Shown here: positions 44,941 through 52,063 of the stretch, one piece after another
Numbering within the stretch: position 1 is the first letter of the stretch
Layout: every line of letters begins with the position of its first letter
Source: DTYU01 sp040756575
GTDB taxonomy: Bacteria; Bacillota; Desulfotomaculia; Desulfotomaculales; Ammonificaceae
DNA: 64,000 nucleotides
Reading direction: 5' to 3'
NCBI GenBank assembly: GCA_040756575.1
Contig: JBFLYP010000005.1
Location: 1-64,000, forward strand
Program-made: the position numbers and the translations under genes
The notes under the pieces: generated by a model
The model's input: only the letters and a program-made list of their open reading frames with translations
Databases searched by the model: none
What the model was told of the DNA's origin: nothing

Positions 44941-45348
44941 ATGCTGCTCGACGACAAGGACATCCTGGCGGACATACTGGCAGATGCGAAATACTGCTCC
45001 ACGAATTACCACAAGGCCGCCCTCGAGTCTCAAAACGATCAAATCAGGAACACCTTCATCCGGCTGATGAACGACGAACTCGCAAGCGCCAAGATGATCT
45101 TCGACGCTATGCACCAGCGCGGCTGGTATCCGGTCGACATGGCGAAAACCGCCCCCGGAATGCAGCAGTACGCCGCCCCCGGCGCCGGATTTCAACCGCA
45201 ATTCAACCCGCAGCCCGGGCCGCGCCAGTGGGGGGCGCAACCGGGAATGCACCAGGAATACGCCCCCCAGCCCGGGTCGCGTCCGGAATACGCTCACCGG
45301 CCGGAGGCTGGTTTCGGCAGGCCGGAAGCAGAACCGCACCGCTGGTAA
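44941..45348 (+). CDS. CotF-family spore coat protein with Pro/Gln-rich tail
   Basis: 135 residues. The first 75 match CotF (LLDDKDILADILADAKYCSTNYHKAALES…IRLMNDELASAKMIFDAMHQRGWYP). The rest is a low-complexity Pro/Gly/Gln/Tyr tail (QPGPRQWGAQPGMHQEY) of the kind found in coat proteins. GGGAGG lies 8 nt before ATG 44941, so the upstream in-frame ATG at 44896 is not used. Confidence 0.9.
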   Translation: MLLDDKDILADILADAKYCSTNYHKAALESQNDQIRNTFIRLMNDELASAKMIFDAMHQRGWYPVDMAKTAPGMQQYAAPGAGFQPQFNPQPGPRQWGAQPGMHQEYAPQPGSRPEYAHRPEAGFGRPEAEPHRW

Positions 45349-45354
45349 AGCAGG

Positions 45355-45396
45355 AGGGGACAGGCTGTTTTTCAAAAAAGTGCCAGTCCCCTTTTC
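45355..45396 (+). terminator. AGGGGAC hairpin repeat, copy 2, terminator of cotF
   Basis: GGGGACAGGC/GCCAGTCCCC hairpin followed by TTTT directly after the CotF gene. It has the same sequence family as 43187–43230 and 46213–46254. Confidence 0.7.
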
Positions 45397-45477
45397 ACTC
45401 TCCTCTACATACTCAACCCGAAGCCCATCCGGCGGAGGGCAGCAATCACTTCCCAGCCGGTTACGCTGGCAGACGGG

Positions 45478-45645
45478 TCACACCATAACCTCCACGAGGT
45501 TATCCCCCATGGTATCGCTCTCGGGGATTCTGTCCCTGGTAAGCACAAGATATTCCAAGTAGCACTCAATAGCCTCGCGGGCGTTGGCTAAGGCTTCCCC
45601 CATAGTGCGACCCTTACACGACGGCTTCGAGCGCTGGCTCCTAGA
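45478..45645 (-). pseudogene. HicB antitoxin remnant
   Basis: The minus frame reads TMGEALANAREAIECYLE followed by a RIPES-type end and stop at 45478. This is the C-terminal half of a HicB fold (compare ALANTREAIECFLEARQRM in the HicB at 57629–57853). There is no N-terminal half or start, and no HicA is next to it. Confidence 0.7.
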
Positions 45646-45658
45646 ATTTTACTGCACG

Positions 45659-45880
45659 CTATAAGACCTGTTCCTTGGCAATGCCGGGCATTTCCACCTC
45701 TACAGTCAACGGCCATTTCCCTAATTTCTTAGAAGCGTTCAGTATCTCCAGCCCCAGCAAATTCCCCTCTTCATCCACGTCTATCATTACCCCAGCGGAA
45801 ATTTCTTCTGTATCCGCAATTACTCCCTCTTTAAAACGGATATATAGAGCATCAGCATCCGGATCATACCGAAACCTCAC
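45659..45880 (-). CDS. DUF2283 protein
   Basis: 73 residues with the complete DUF2283 pattern (MRFRYDPDADALYIRFKEG, then ISAGVMIDVDEEGNLLGLEIL). Its ATG overlaps the stop of the upstream DUF4258 gene by 4 nt. DUF4258–DUF2283 pairs recur in Firmicutes and behave like toxin–antitoxin operons; DUF2283 would be the antitoxin. No activity is demonstrated for this family that I can cite. Confidence 0.88.
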   Translation of the reverse strand: MRFRYDPDADALYIRFKEGVIADTEEISAGVMIDVDEEGNLLGLEILNASKKLGKWPLTVEVEMPGIAKEQVL

Positions 45881-46137
45881 AGGTCATCCCTCCAGTACTT
45901 TTGAACCTTTGAGGTCTTGTAAGCGGTAAGCACTACCCACCCACTTCCCTCTAATCTGGCCGCCACCCGGACTAAGTATTCTTTGCCCTCTTCGGCATAG
46001 CGCCGCTGGAATACAGAAATACCTGTTTCCTGCTGAATTACCTGACCGGGAGCAACCAGAATCTCCAGCACCGCGTCTTTGGACAGACCCCTTTCAACGA
46101 GTTGCTTCGCCGCATGAGCAGTAAAACGAACCCGCAA
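45877..46137 (-). CDS. DUF4258 protein (RelE/BrnT-like putative toxin)
   Basis: 86 residues. The family pattern FTAHAAKQLVERGLSKDAVLEIL…GKEYLVRVAARLEG…GWVVLTAYKTSK is intact and suggests a small RelE-like fold. It is coupled to the DUF2283 gene by a 4-nt overlap. A decayed DUF4258 end also lies at about 52290–52430. Confidence 0.85.
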   Translation of the reverse strand: MRVRFTAHAAKQLVERGLSKDAVLEILVAPGQVIQQETGISVFQRRYAEEGKEYLVRVAARLEGSGWVVLTAYKTSKVQKYWRDDL

Positions 46138-46212
46138 ATTCTTTGCTATCTCCTTTTCGGATTATTTAAACTCATTTTACCACACGGCCGCCACTATAAC
46201 GAGGAAAGCAAT

Positions 46213-46254
46213 AGGGGACCGGCTACTTTTCCCCAAGAAAGTTGCCTGTCCCCT
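46213..46254. repeat. AGGGGAC hairpin repeat, copy 3
   Basis: AGGGGACCGGC/GCCTGTCCCCT outer stem and ACTTT/AAAGT inner stem. Here no T-run follows and it lies upstream of the DUF4258 start, so it is not acting as that operon's terminator. Confidence 0.65.
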
Positions 46255-46308
46255 CTGTCACCCTCACTGTAACGGTCGTAGCGCTGCCGGCCCAATTCCC
46301 GCTGAAAA

Positions 46309-46455
46309 CTATATTCCCGCTACCGGGCGGCCGGTGAGATAACGCCACGTAGCGAGGAGCGCCGCGTGCTGGCACTTGAGGCTGTAAAGGTTCGCCTGCG
46401 CCTCGGCTAAAGCGGCTTCTGCCACAGCAACTCGGATTCTTACGGCGCTCCCGTT
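46309..46455 (-). pseudogene. TolC-like gene 3' fragment A
   Basis: The minus frame VAVAEAALAEAQANLYSLKC continues QHAALLATWRYLTGRPVAGI and stops at 46309. It matches the last helix of outer-membrane-efflux-type proteins and the fragments at 48062, 50513 and 51559. The 5' side runs into a 32-bp tandem duplication. Confidence 0.7.
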
Positions 46456-46489
46456 ATAGCAACTCGGATTCTTACGGCGCTCCCGTTAT
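46426..46489. repeat. Exact 32-bp tandem duplication
   Basis: The unit starting AGCAACTCGGATTCTTACGG occurs twice back to back (46426–46457 and 46458–46489), at the broken end of TolC fragment A. Confidence 0.9.
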
Positions 46490-46507
46490 AACCGCCTGAT
46501 CTCGCCG

Positions 46508-46927
46508 TCAGACTTGTAATAAGCACTCAAACCCAGCTTGAACAAAGTGATGGTCAGACGTGAAGGCCTTCTGACACCTGCGGCGCTTCATTACCACAAA
46601 GCTGATGCAGTCGGTGAGGCTCCACTCCTTGTCTGGCCGCCCCTTGAACAGCTTCCAACCCTGCGCCAACAAATCCCTGGTAACGTAAACAACCTTAAGT
46701 ACTCCAAATTTTTCAGCCTCTTCTATTTTCTGCATGAAAGCACGGGCGAGCGGCCTAAGGGAAGTTTTACTTAATGCGTTGCACGTCTCGATTAGCACAG
46801 CATCTGTAGTAACCCGAGCAACACTACCCAGGTTACGGTAGACTTCCACTGCCTGGACGTGAAGCTGGTCCCGGCGGTTTATTAAAGCAAGCCATCCCGC
46901 CGTATCTAAAAAAACAGCCTTACTCAC
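46508..46927 (-). CDS. VapC-like PIN-domain toxin
   Basis: 139 residues with PIN acidic positions: Asp in VFLDTAGWLALI, Glu in LIETCNALS, and Asp in SLTDCISFVVM. The C-terminal AFTSDHHFVQAGF is typical of the group that reads TFDxHFxxxGF. PIN toxins cleave tRNA or rRNA. It overlaps the upstream antitoxin gene by 4 nt. Confidence 0.92.
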   Translation of the reverse strand: MSKAVFLDTAGWLALINRRDQLHVQAVEVYRNLGSVARVTTDAVLIETCNALSKTSLRPLARAFMQKIEEAEKFGVLKVVYVTRDLLAQGWKLFKGRPDKEWSLTDCISFVVMKRRRCQKAFTSDHHFVQAGFECLLQV

Positions 46928-47160
46928 CGCTTATCTGCCCCGTAAAGATAGCGATCGTGCCGATGAGCCAGGTCTACAGGCGCGTCATCCGGAGATTCTG
47001 GCGCCCACTCGTCGACGCTGAGAAAAGGGTCCTTCCCAAAATCAGGCCGCCGGTCACCTCTTACCGGCTCCACAAAGACCAGCAAACCGTCCGGTAGCCT
47101 AACGCCTTCCTCAAGAACCACCACGTTGCCTTTTACAATACCCCTATATGGCACGCACAC
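46924..47160 (-). CDS. Putative antitoxin of the adjacent PIN toxin
   Basis: 78 residues. The N-terminal YRGIVKGNVVVLEEGVRLPDG is a small beta-sandwich motif (DUF104/AbrB-like), followed by an acidic toxin-binding tail (DEWAPESPDDAP). The 4-nt overlap with the PIN gene makes the pair a VapBC-type operon. Confidence 0.8.
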   Translation of the reverse strand: MCVPYRGIVKGNVVVLEEGVRLPDGLLVFVEPVRGDRRPDFGKDPFLSVDEWAPESPDDAPVDLAHRHDRYLYGADKR

Positions 47161-47307
47161 CCCACTCCTTTCAAAACCTGTTCAGAAAATCCCTGCCTTT
47201 GATTCTATCATCAGGAGAAACTTAGGGACGGTTCTAAATTGAATTTCGCTCTTTAGTATTTTGACACCGGGCCTCGGCCTTTGCCGCTATTACGAGAACA
47301 CCAGCTA

Positions 47308-47592
47308 CTATGCCTGCGCCGCCTCCTCTCCAGGAAGTCGCAGCGGTAACCCTCGCTCATACAAAACCTCCGGCGCCAGGTCTGCTCCGTTTGGCCATAC
47401 CACCGTCCCGGCATCCGGGTCAACCCGAACCTGTTTGAAAAAAGCCGGATCCTTCAATGGCTCAAATACAGGCCCTTTCAGCAAAGGCTGCACGTCAACA
47501 ACCCGGTATTGGCCATCGTCAAACTCTATAACGAGATAACGATCCCTTACCGGATACACGCTTCGTACCTCCCGCAACATTCTGTCATCCAT
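47308..47592 (-). CDS. DUF2442 protein
   Basis: 94 residues with the DUF2442 pattern (VRDRYLVIEFDDGQYRVVDVQPLL…VRVDPDAGTVVWPNGADLAPEVLYERG). It follows the DUF4160 gene by 3 nt. DUF4160–DUF2442 pairs are widespread and toxin–antitoxin-like, with DUF2442 the presumed antitoxin. Confidence 0.9.
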   Translation of the reverse strand: MDDRMLREVRSVYPVRDRYLVIEFDDGQYRVVDVQPLLKGPVFEPLKDPAFFKQVRVDPDAGTVVWPNGADLAPEVLYERGLPLRLPGEEAAQA

Positions 47593-47595
47593 TCA

Positions 47596-47865
47596 TCACA
47601 CCCCCTTTTCCGGCGGATTAACCCGCGAAAGAGGCTCTCCCGCCTGTGCTCGCCGCCAGTTCTCCATCAGGGCCTTCGCTTCGCTTTTGATCCAAGCCGT
47701 CACCGTCGCCTTAACCCCGCGGGGAAGAAGACCCGCCAAGAGCTTGCCGTCCGGTAGCGAAACTACAGCCTTGAAGTCTGTTCCCCGTAAGTGGATATGA
47801 GGCGGTAGATGGTCCTGATAATACATGTAAACCTTTACACCCGAGAACTTACAAATTAAAGGCAT
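47596..47865 (-). CDS. DUF4160 protein (putative toxin)
   Basis: 89 residues. MPLICKFSGVKVYMYYQDHLPPHIHLRG is the DUF4160 signature, with the conserved PPHIH. I chose ATG 47865; a GTG 12 nt upstream is possible. It is paired with DUF2442. A decayed DUF4160 end exists at about 60200–60390. Confidence 0.88.
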   Translation of the reverse strand: MPLICKFSGVKVYMYYQDHLPPHIHLRGTDFKAVVSLPDGKLLAGLLPRGVKATVTAWIKSEAKALMENWRRAQAGEPLSRVNPPEKGV

Positions 47866-47952
47866 CACAACGTCCACTTTAGATTTTCCTTCTTAAGCCG
47901 ATTCTATCACCGCATACACCTATCGGCAATTGCCCCACAGATAAATAAATTT

Positions 47953-47985
47953 AAAAAAGCCCGGAGCATATACCCCGGGTCTTCG
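47953..47985 (-). terminator. Terminator behind TolC fragment B
   Basis: The minus strand has GACCCGGGG…CTCCGGGC followed by TTTTTT. It is one of a set of similar hairpins placed after each TolC-like fragment (49609, 50427, 51476 and the intact gene at 52438). Confidence 0.65.
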
Positions 47986-48061
47986 AAAATGCGGTCTCAA
48001 GATTATAGCACCTTGACTGTAACGGTCTCGCTGGCATCCTTCCCGGTCTGTGCTGACTTAC

Positions 48062-48300
48062 TCAAAACGCCGCCACAGACCGCCCCGTCAGATAGCGCCA
48101 GGTGGACAGGAGCGCCGCGTGCTGGCACTTGAGGCTGTAAAGGTTCGCCTGCGCCTCGGCCAAGTTAGCCTCGGCTTCGCGCACCTTATCGCGGGCGAAG
48201 ATGCCATGCCGCGCTCCCTAACATGAATGGCGTCGTAACCGGCCTTGCGGAGCTCCTCCGCAACATAAGGCGAGAGTGCGTTATCAACCAAATTGGTCAC
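48062..48300 (-). pseudogene. DUF5615 toxin fragment joined to TolC-like 3' fragment B
   Basis: From ATG 48300 the frame reads LVDNALSPYVAEELRKAGYD and IHVRERGM, the N-terminus of a DUF5615 PIN-like toxin. At about 48200 the sequence changes, one frame off, to RDKVREAEANLAEAQANLYS, the TolC-type last helix, ending at 48062. The same junction is at 51559–51794. Confidence 0.8.
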
Positions 48301-48397
48301 CCGTCACGCGTATACGCAAGTACAAGAGCGGACTTGACCCGATTTGGTGGACACCCTGATAATTGGGGTAAGCCCCTGAAGGGAGAGAACCACCATA

Positions 48398-48748
48398 ATG
48401 AGAACAAGACCACCTTACCCACTTGAATTTAAGGCCGAAGCCGTTCGCCTGGTGCAAGATAACGGCAAAAAGATGACAGAGGTAGCACGGGACCTGAGGG
48501 TATCTACGGAGTCACTGCGCAAGTGGATCCGGAAGTACGAAATTGATACCGGCCAGCGCGCAGGACTGACAACGGCTGAGCGGGAAGAACTGCAACGGCT
48601 GCGCCGGGAGAACCGGATCCTCAGGGAAGAGCGCGAGATCCTAAAAAAAGCCGCCGCCTTCTTCACGACATTAAGACCAACAGCGCACGCAAACCAACGC
48701 AAATGCGTTTCAAAGATCAACTTTACCATACTACAGTGTTCAATTTAA
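48398..48748 (+). mobile_element. IS3-family insertion sequence remnant (OrfA only)
   Basis: OrfA with an HTH_Tnp_1 N-terminus (YPLEFKAEAVRLVQDNGKKM, LRVSTESLRKWIRKYE) and a leucine-zipper region (LQRLRRENRILREEREILKK). It ends at the AAAAAAAG run where IS3 elements shift into OrfB. No OrfB follows: the sequence leaves the element about 40 codons later. The segment around 48690–48715 recurs at 49570–49595. The left end is probably near 48325–48350; no right end is seen. Confidence 0.85.
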
Positions 48749-48794
48749 GAACTGTCCCCAAAAATTTCAAGCCGAGTCTCTAAAATTAATCCCG

Positions 48795-49247
48795 TTATAG
48801 GTACTTACCGAGACAGATATAAGGTACTCCCAAATCCTTTTCGGACCAGTCCAGATCGTTTCCTACCAGGGCACAACCGTATACAGATGCTGTCGCCACC
48901 AGGATGGAATCGGGCACCTTCAGGTTAGTTTTTGCCCGTACTCCTGCAGCCTCCAGGGCGATTCTCCGGGTTACATCACACAACCGTAGGTTGGGAAAGT
49001 GTTCGAGGAAAAGCCGTATTTTTTGGACGAGCTCATCGTTACCCACCCTGATCGGTTTTACCAGTAATTCTACAGTAGAAACAACCGACAGATACGCCTG
49101 AACCTCGCCGGCCTGAACCGAACGGAACAACCCTTTGGCCGCCTCTCCAAAAACCGGGCTGCCTTCAAGGAAATAGATTGCCACGTTTGTATCAATAAGG
49201 ACCGCCCGCTTTTCTTTTACAACGCTGAGAAAACCGGCTACTCCCAC
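48795..49247 (-). CDS. VapC-like PIN-domain toxin
   Basis: 150 residues. Catalytic acids: Asp in AVLIDTNVAIYFLEG, Glu in STVELLVKP, Asp in VPDSILVATA and in GNDLDW. GTG 49247 overlaps the antitoxin stop and is taken as the start; the frame continues upstream to 49424 only because it shadows the antitoxin gene. It pairs with the AbrB-type antitoxin. Confidence 0.92.
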   Translation of the reverse strand: MGVAGFLSVVKEKRAVLIDTNVAIYFLEGSPVFGEAAKGLFRSVQAGEVQAYLSVVSTVELLVKPIRVGNDELVQKIRLFLEHFPNLRLCDVTRRIALEAAGVRAKTNLKVPDSILVATASVYGCALVGNDLDWSEKDLGVPYICLGKYL

Positions 49248-49477
49248 GTCTCCCGTTCCTTTCGGATATATTCGTCTATTTCCGCGGCTGACGTACCGTA
49301 AACCCCGCGAGCACTGCCGGCAAAAAACTCGGTGAAATCCTCTGGGACCCTGGTTAAAATAACCTGTTCCCCTTTTACCTCTACCAGAAAGCGGTCCCCT
49401 TTCTTTAACTGAAGGCGACGGCAAATCTTGGCCGGGAGCGTCAGTTGGTATTTACTCGAAAGCCTTACAAATGACAT
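49238..49477 (-). CDS. VapB-like AbrB-type antitoxin
   Basis: 79 residues with a SpoVT/AbrB swapped-hairpin N-terminus (VRLSSKYQLTLPAKICRRLQLKKGDRFLVEV) and an acidic helical tail (SAAEIDEYIRKERETWE) for toxin binding. It overlaps its toxin by about 10 nt. Confidence 0.92.
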   Translation of the reverse strand: MSFVRLSSKYQLTLPAKICRRLQLKKGDRFLVEVKGEQVILTRVPEDFTEFFAGSARGVYGTSAAEIDEYIRKERETWE

Positions 49478-49608
49478 ATTAAACTTACCTCCCAGATATT
49501 TTCCTTACCATCACTATAAACTCCAGGACTATAAAAGTCAATGCCGGAACAATACCGGAAAATAAAAAAACCGGCCCGCAACCAACGTAAATGCGTTTCC
49601 AAGAGATT

Positions 49609-49643
49609 AAAAGGGCCCAGGCATTGCTACCCGGACCCTTTTC
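49609..49643 (-). terminator. Terminator behind the chimeric TumA/TolC gene
   Basis: AAAAGGGTCCGGG…CCTGGGCCCTTTT hairpin just after the stop at 49656. Confidence 0.65.
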
Positions 49644-49655
49644 GAGTGCTACGAA

Positions 49656-49874
49656 TTAGAGTTCGAAGGTTGCTCGACTCAAAGTTAGCAGGTCGTCCTC
49701 TTTTCCAAAATCTTCTTTCCCGTAAGCTTCAAGGTGCTTGACAAATTCCTCAAACGACATCCCGTATTTCTTCGCGAAAAAGGCACACTCTGCTTCATAA
49801 GGGTACTGCGCCTCAACCACCCGAAGCGCGTCCCGCGCCGTCCGCAGTGCCGAATTCTTCAGGTATTCTCCCAC
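49656..49874 (-). pseudogene. Chimeric gene: TolC-like helix fused to TumA antitoxin C-terminus
   Basis: 72 codons in one open frame. Residues 8–24 (ALRTARDALRVVEAQY) match the TolC-like fragment at 50513 (VKTAQDALRVVQAQY). From residue 25 it reads YEAECAFFAKKYGMSFEEFV and onwards, nearly identical to the TumA antitoxin at 51074–51394. It overlaps the HicA gene by 16 nt. It is a recombination product; the frame is open, so a protein could be made, but an antitoxin lacking its DNA-binding/N-terminal part is unlikely to work normally. Confidence 0.8.
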
Positions 49875-50068
49875 TCCTCTTTGGTGATCCCGGCCTGCCT
49901 CAATATCTCCTTGAGAAGTCCCGGACTGATATCACCCTGGTGCGGGTTAGGTATCCGCAATTTCAACGCTCCCCGGCGCATAAAAGAATGTTTTCCACCG
50001 GAAAAAGGCCCCTCGAAACCAAGGCGGCGTAAGCGCCGAATAAACTCCTGCCTGCTAACGGGTTTCAT
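49859..50068 (-). CDS. hicA: HicA toxin
   Basis: 69 residues with the double-stranded RNA-binding-like fold of HicA: MKPVSRQEFIRRLRRLGFEG, GGKHSFMRR carrying the catalytic His, and LKLRIPNPHQGDISPGLLKEILRQAGI. HicA cleaves mRNA. The start overlaps the HicB stop by 4 nt; here HicB is upstream, the reverse of the classical hicAB order. Confidence 0.93.
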   Translation of the reverse strand: MKPVSRQEFIRRLRRLGFEGPFSGGKHSFMRRGALKLRIPNPHQGDISPGLLKEILRQAGITKEEWENT

Positions 50069-50313
50069 GCCTCAGCCACCACGCGGTTGAGGTCAATCCC
50101 CCCGACCGGCGGCAGAGGGTCCCGATCACGGAGCTTCAACACCAGCCATTCCTCAAGCACTTCTTGAAGCACTTCCCGGCACTTCTCCAGCGCGTCCTCG
50201 TTTGCCCAGACCCCGGGACAGGACGGGATCTCGCCGAAAAACGTGCCGTCATCGAGCACCTTATACCGCGCCTCGGCCATCGCCGCGGCCACAAATGCAC
50301 TTAAGACAGCCAT
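50065..50313 (-). CDS. hicB: HicB antitoxin
   Basis: 82 residues. The partial RNase H fold of HicB (ARYKVLDDGTFFGEIPSCPGVWANEDALEKCREVLQEVLEEWLVLKL) is followed by a short tail. It has no separate DNA-binding domain. It forms an operon with hicA at 49859. Confidence 0.92.
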   Translation of the reverse strand: MAVLSAFVAAAMAEARYKVLDDGTFFGEIPSCPGVWANEDALEKCREVLQEVLEEWLVLKLRDRDPLPPVGGIDLNRVVAEA

Positions 50314-50426
50314 CTCCTACCGAACCCCCTTATCTAACTCCCGAACCCTTCCTAGCCAACGTTATTGTATCATTCTTTCCGTAATCCAAACAACCAGCCG
50401 CGGGATCGCGAGAAGCAGCCGAATTT

Positions 50427-50457
50427 AAAAACCCGGGGGCCAATGCCCCACGGGTCT
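50427..50457 (-). terminator. Terminator behind TolC fragment C
   Basis: Minus-strand ACCCGTGGGGC/GGCCCCCGGGT stem followed by TTTTAAATT. Confidence 0.7.
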
Positions 50458-50512
50458 TTGTTATGCCTACCATGACGGTCATCCCAAACGCCGGCCCAAC
50501 TCCCGCTGCGAG

Positions 50513-50745
50513 TTATATTCCTGCCACGGGCGGCCGGTGAGGTAGCGCCACGTGCTGGCACTTGATGCCGCAGACGTTCGCCTGCGCCTCGGCCAAGTTA
50601 GCCTCGGCTTCGCGCACCTTATCGCGCCCGACCAGGCCCACCTTATACTGCGCCTGCACCACCCGGAGCGCGTCTTGCGCCGTCTTAACCGCCGCTTCCA
50701 GCGCGGCCTCCTGCTCCTCCAAGGCGCGGATTTCTACGTCACCGA
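50513..50745 (-). pseudogene. TolC-like gene 3' fragment C
   Basis: Open frame reading EAALEAAVKTAQDALRVVQA then QYKVGLVGRDKVREAEANLA and AEAQANVCGIKCQHVALPHRP, stop at 50513. It is the longest of the 3' fragments but has an internal deletion of the LLSTWRYLTG segment. The 5' side overlaps the end of the TumE gene. Confidence 0.75.
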
Positions 50746-51087
50746 TATTTTGCTTTTGATTACCGTCAATACATCAGCAAGGTCCGTTTCCAAGGACGGT
50801 TGAACATTCACGGGAGACCCAACGTGCTTATGGTGGGGGAAAGTCTCAACATCAGGCCAGTGAGGAGCATTATCCCAGCGGATGATAAGTTCCCCCGCCG
50901 CGTTTGTCCAATGGTAGGCGTATTTCCTCTGGCGGCCAAAATAGTACTCCTTTATGTAGAGAACGCTGCCGTCAACAAAGAGAAGCCGCGCCTTGAGACG
51001 CCGCCTATTCCCCTCGCGTTCAAACAGCTCAACCGTATGCTCCTTAATAATTTTGCGAAACGCCTTGATAACGTTAAGCACGTTCAA
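50734..51087 (-). CDS. tumE: TumE-family toxin
   Basis: 117 residues matching the TumE (DUF6516) pattern: LLFVDGSVLYIKEYYF, YAYHWTNAAGELIIRWDNAPHWPDVETFPHHKHVG. It is probably a nucleic-acid-acting toxin. It overlaps the TumA-like antitoxin upstream by 14 nt. Its end overlaps TolC fragment C. Confidence 0.88.
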   Translation of the reverse strand: MNVLNVIKAFRKIIKEHTVELFEREGNRRRLKARLLFVDGSVLYIKEYYFGRQRKYAYHWTNAAGELIIRWDNAPHWPDVETFPHHKHVGSPVNVQPSLETDLADVLTVIKSKISVT

Positions 51088-51394
51088 TCTCCTGTAGCTG
51101 CCGCTTCAGTTCTGCCAGCGTTTCAGCGGCAAAGCGCCAGTCAAGCAGGTCATCCTCTTTTTCAAAGTCTTCCTTACCAGAAGCTTCAAGGTGCTTGACA
51201 AATTCCTCAAACGACATCCCGTACTTCTTCGCGAAAAAGGCGCATTCCGCTTCATAACGATTGATTTTATGCAACAACAATAGTAAAGCTTGCTCCTTTA
51301 AAGCATCTCTCTCACTCGCAAAACCAAGTTCTCTGAGAACAGGGCGAACTTTCTCCAGAAAGGCCGCGTCAAGGTTTTTCGCTTCTTTGCCCAC
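51074..51394 (-). CDS. tumA: TumA-like antitoxin
   Basis: 106 residues. An N-terminal part (LRELGFASERDALKEQALLLLLHKINRYEAECAFFAKKYG) and the MSFEEFVKHLEASGKEDFEKEDDLLDWRFAAETLAEL C-terminus are typical of the small helical partners of TumE. The C-terminal half is duplicated in the chimera at 49656–49874. Confidence 0.85.
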   Translation of the reverse strand: MGKEAKNLDAAFLEKVRPVLRELGFASERDALKEQALLLLLHKINRYEAECAFFAKKYGMSFEEFVKHLEASGKEDFEKEDDLLDWRFAAETLAELKRQLQEIERA

Positions 51395-51475
51395 CGGATA
51401 ACCCCCTTTGCTACCTTTGATTCTATCAGATCAGACCAGCAGGAATCCAGCTATTTTAAAACCCGCCTGAGCCCA

Positions 51476-51503
51476 CCAAAAAGGTCCGGCAGAAGCCGGA
51501 CCT
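51476..51503 (-). terminator. Terminator behind TolC fragment D
   Basis: AGGTCCGGC/GCCGGACCT perfect 9-bp stem with loop TTCT, followed by TTTTTGG on the minus strand. Confidence 0.75.
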
Positions 51504-51558
51504 CGGCAAAAAGCCCTCGTGCGCTCAAAGGCGGAGGGCTAACTTCAGGATAAGTGTT

Positions 51559-51794
51559 TTATTCTACCACCGGGCGGCCGGTGAGATACCGCCAGGTGGA
51601 CAGGAGCACGGCGTGCTGGCACTTCAGGCTGTAAAGGTTCGCCTGCGCCTCGGCCAAGTTAGCCTCGGCTTCGCGCACCTTATTGCAGGCGAAGATGCCA
51701 TGCCGCGCTCCCTAACATGAATGGCGTCGTAACCGGCCTTGCCGAGCTCCTCCGCAACATAAGGCGAGAGTGCGTTATCAACCAAGAACTTCAA
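51559..51794 (-). pseudogene. DUF5615 toxin fragment joined to TolC-like 3' fragment D
   Basis: TTG 51794 opens KFLVDNALSPYVAEELGKAG and so on (DUF5615 N-terminus). At about 51695 it switches to KVREAEANLAEAQANLYS (TolC helix), ending at 51559. It is nearly identical to 48062–48300, including the junction. Unlike that copy it still has its antitoxin gene directly upstream. Confidence 0.82.
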
Positions 51795-51978
51795 TGTTCT
51801 CCGGCCAGCGGCAACTCACGTTCGCGAACCGCTTCCGCAGCAAATTGCAATGCTTCGTCAATGTCTGCGTGTCCAAATCGGGATAATACCGAAGTATCTC
51901 TTCTCGGGTTAACCCGCCGGCAAAAAGATCAACTATTGTAGCGACCGGATCCGCAAACCCCGGATACAGGGCACACAC
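51791..51978 (-). pseudogene. DUF433 antitoxin with frameshifts
   Basis: ATG 51978 gives VATIVDLFAGGLTREEILRYYPDL, a DUF433 core. The expected continuation DIDEALQFAAEAVRERELPL is present but in another frame, ending with TGA 51791–51793 that overlaps the DUF5615 start. A second shift lies near 51955 (PCIRGLRI in another frame). DUF433–DUF5615 is a standard toxin–antitoxin pair; here both are broken. Confidence 0.78.
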
Positions 51979-52063
51979 CCCATTTTACCTCCTCCGATGG
52001 TAAAATACTGCCTTTAACATTTTAACACACAAGACCAACGGAAAAATCTGTCTTTCTGTGGGG

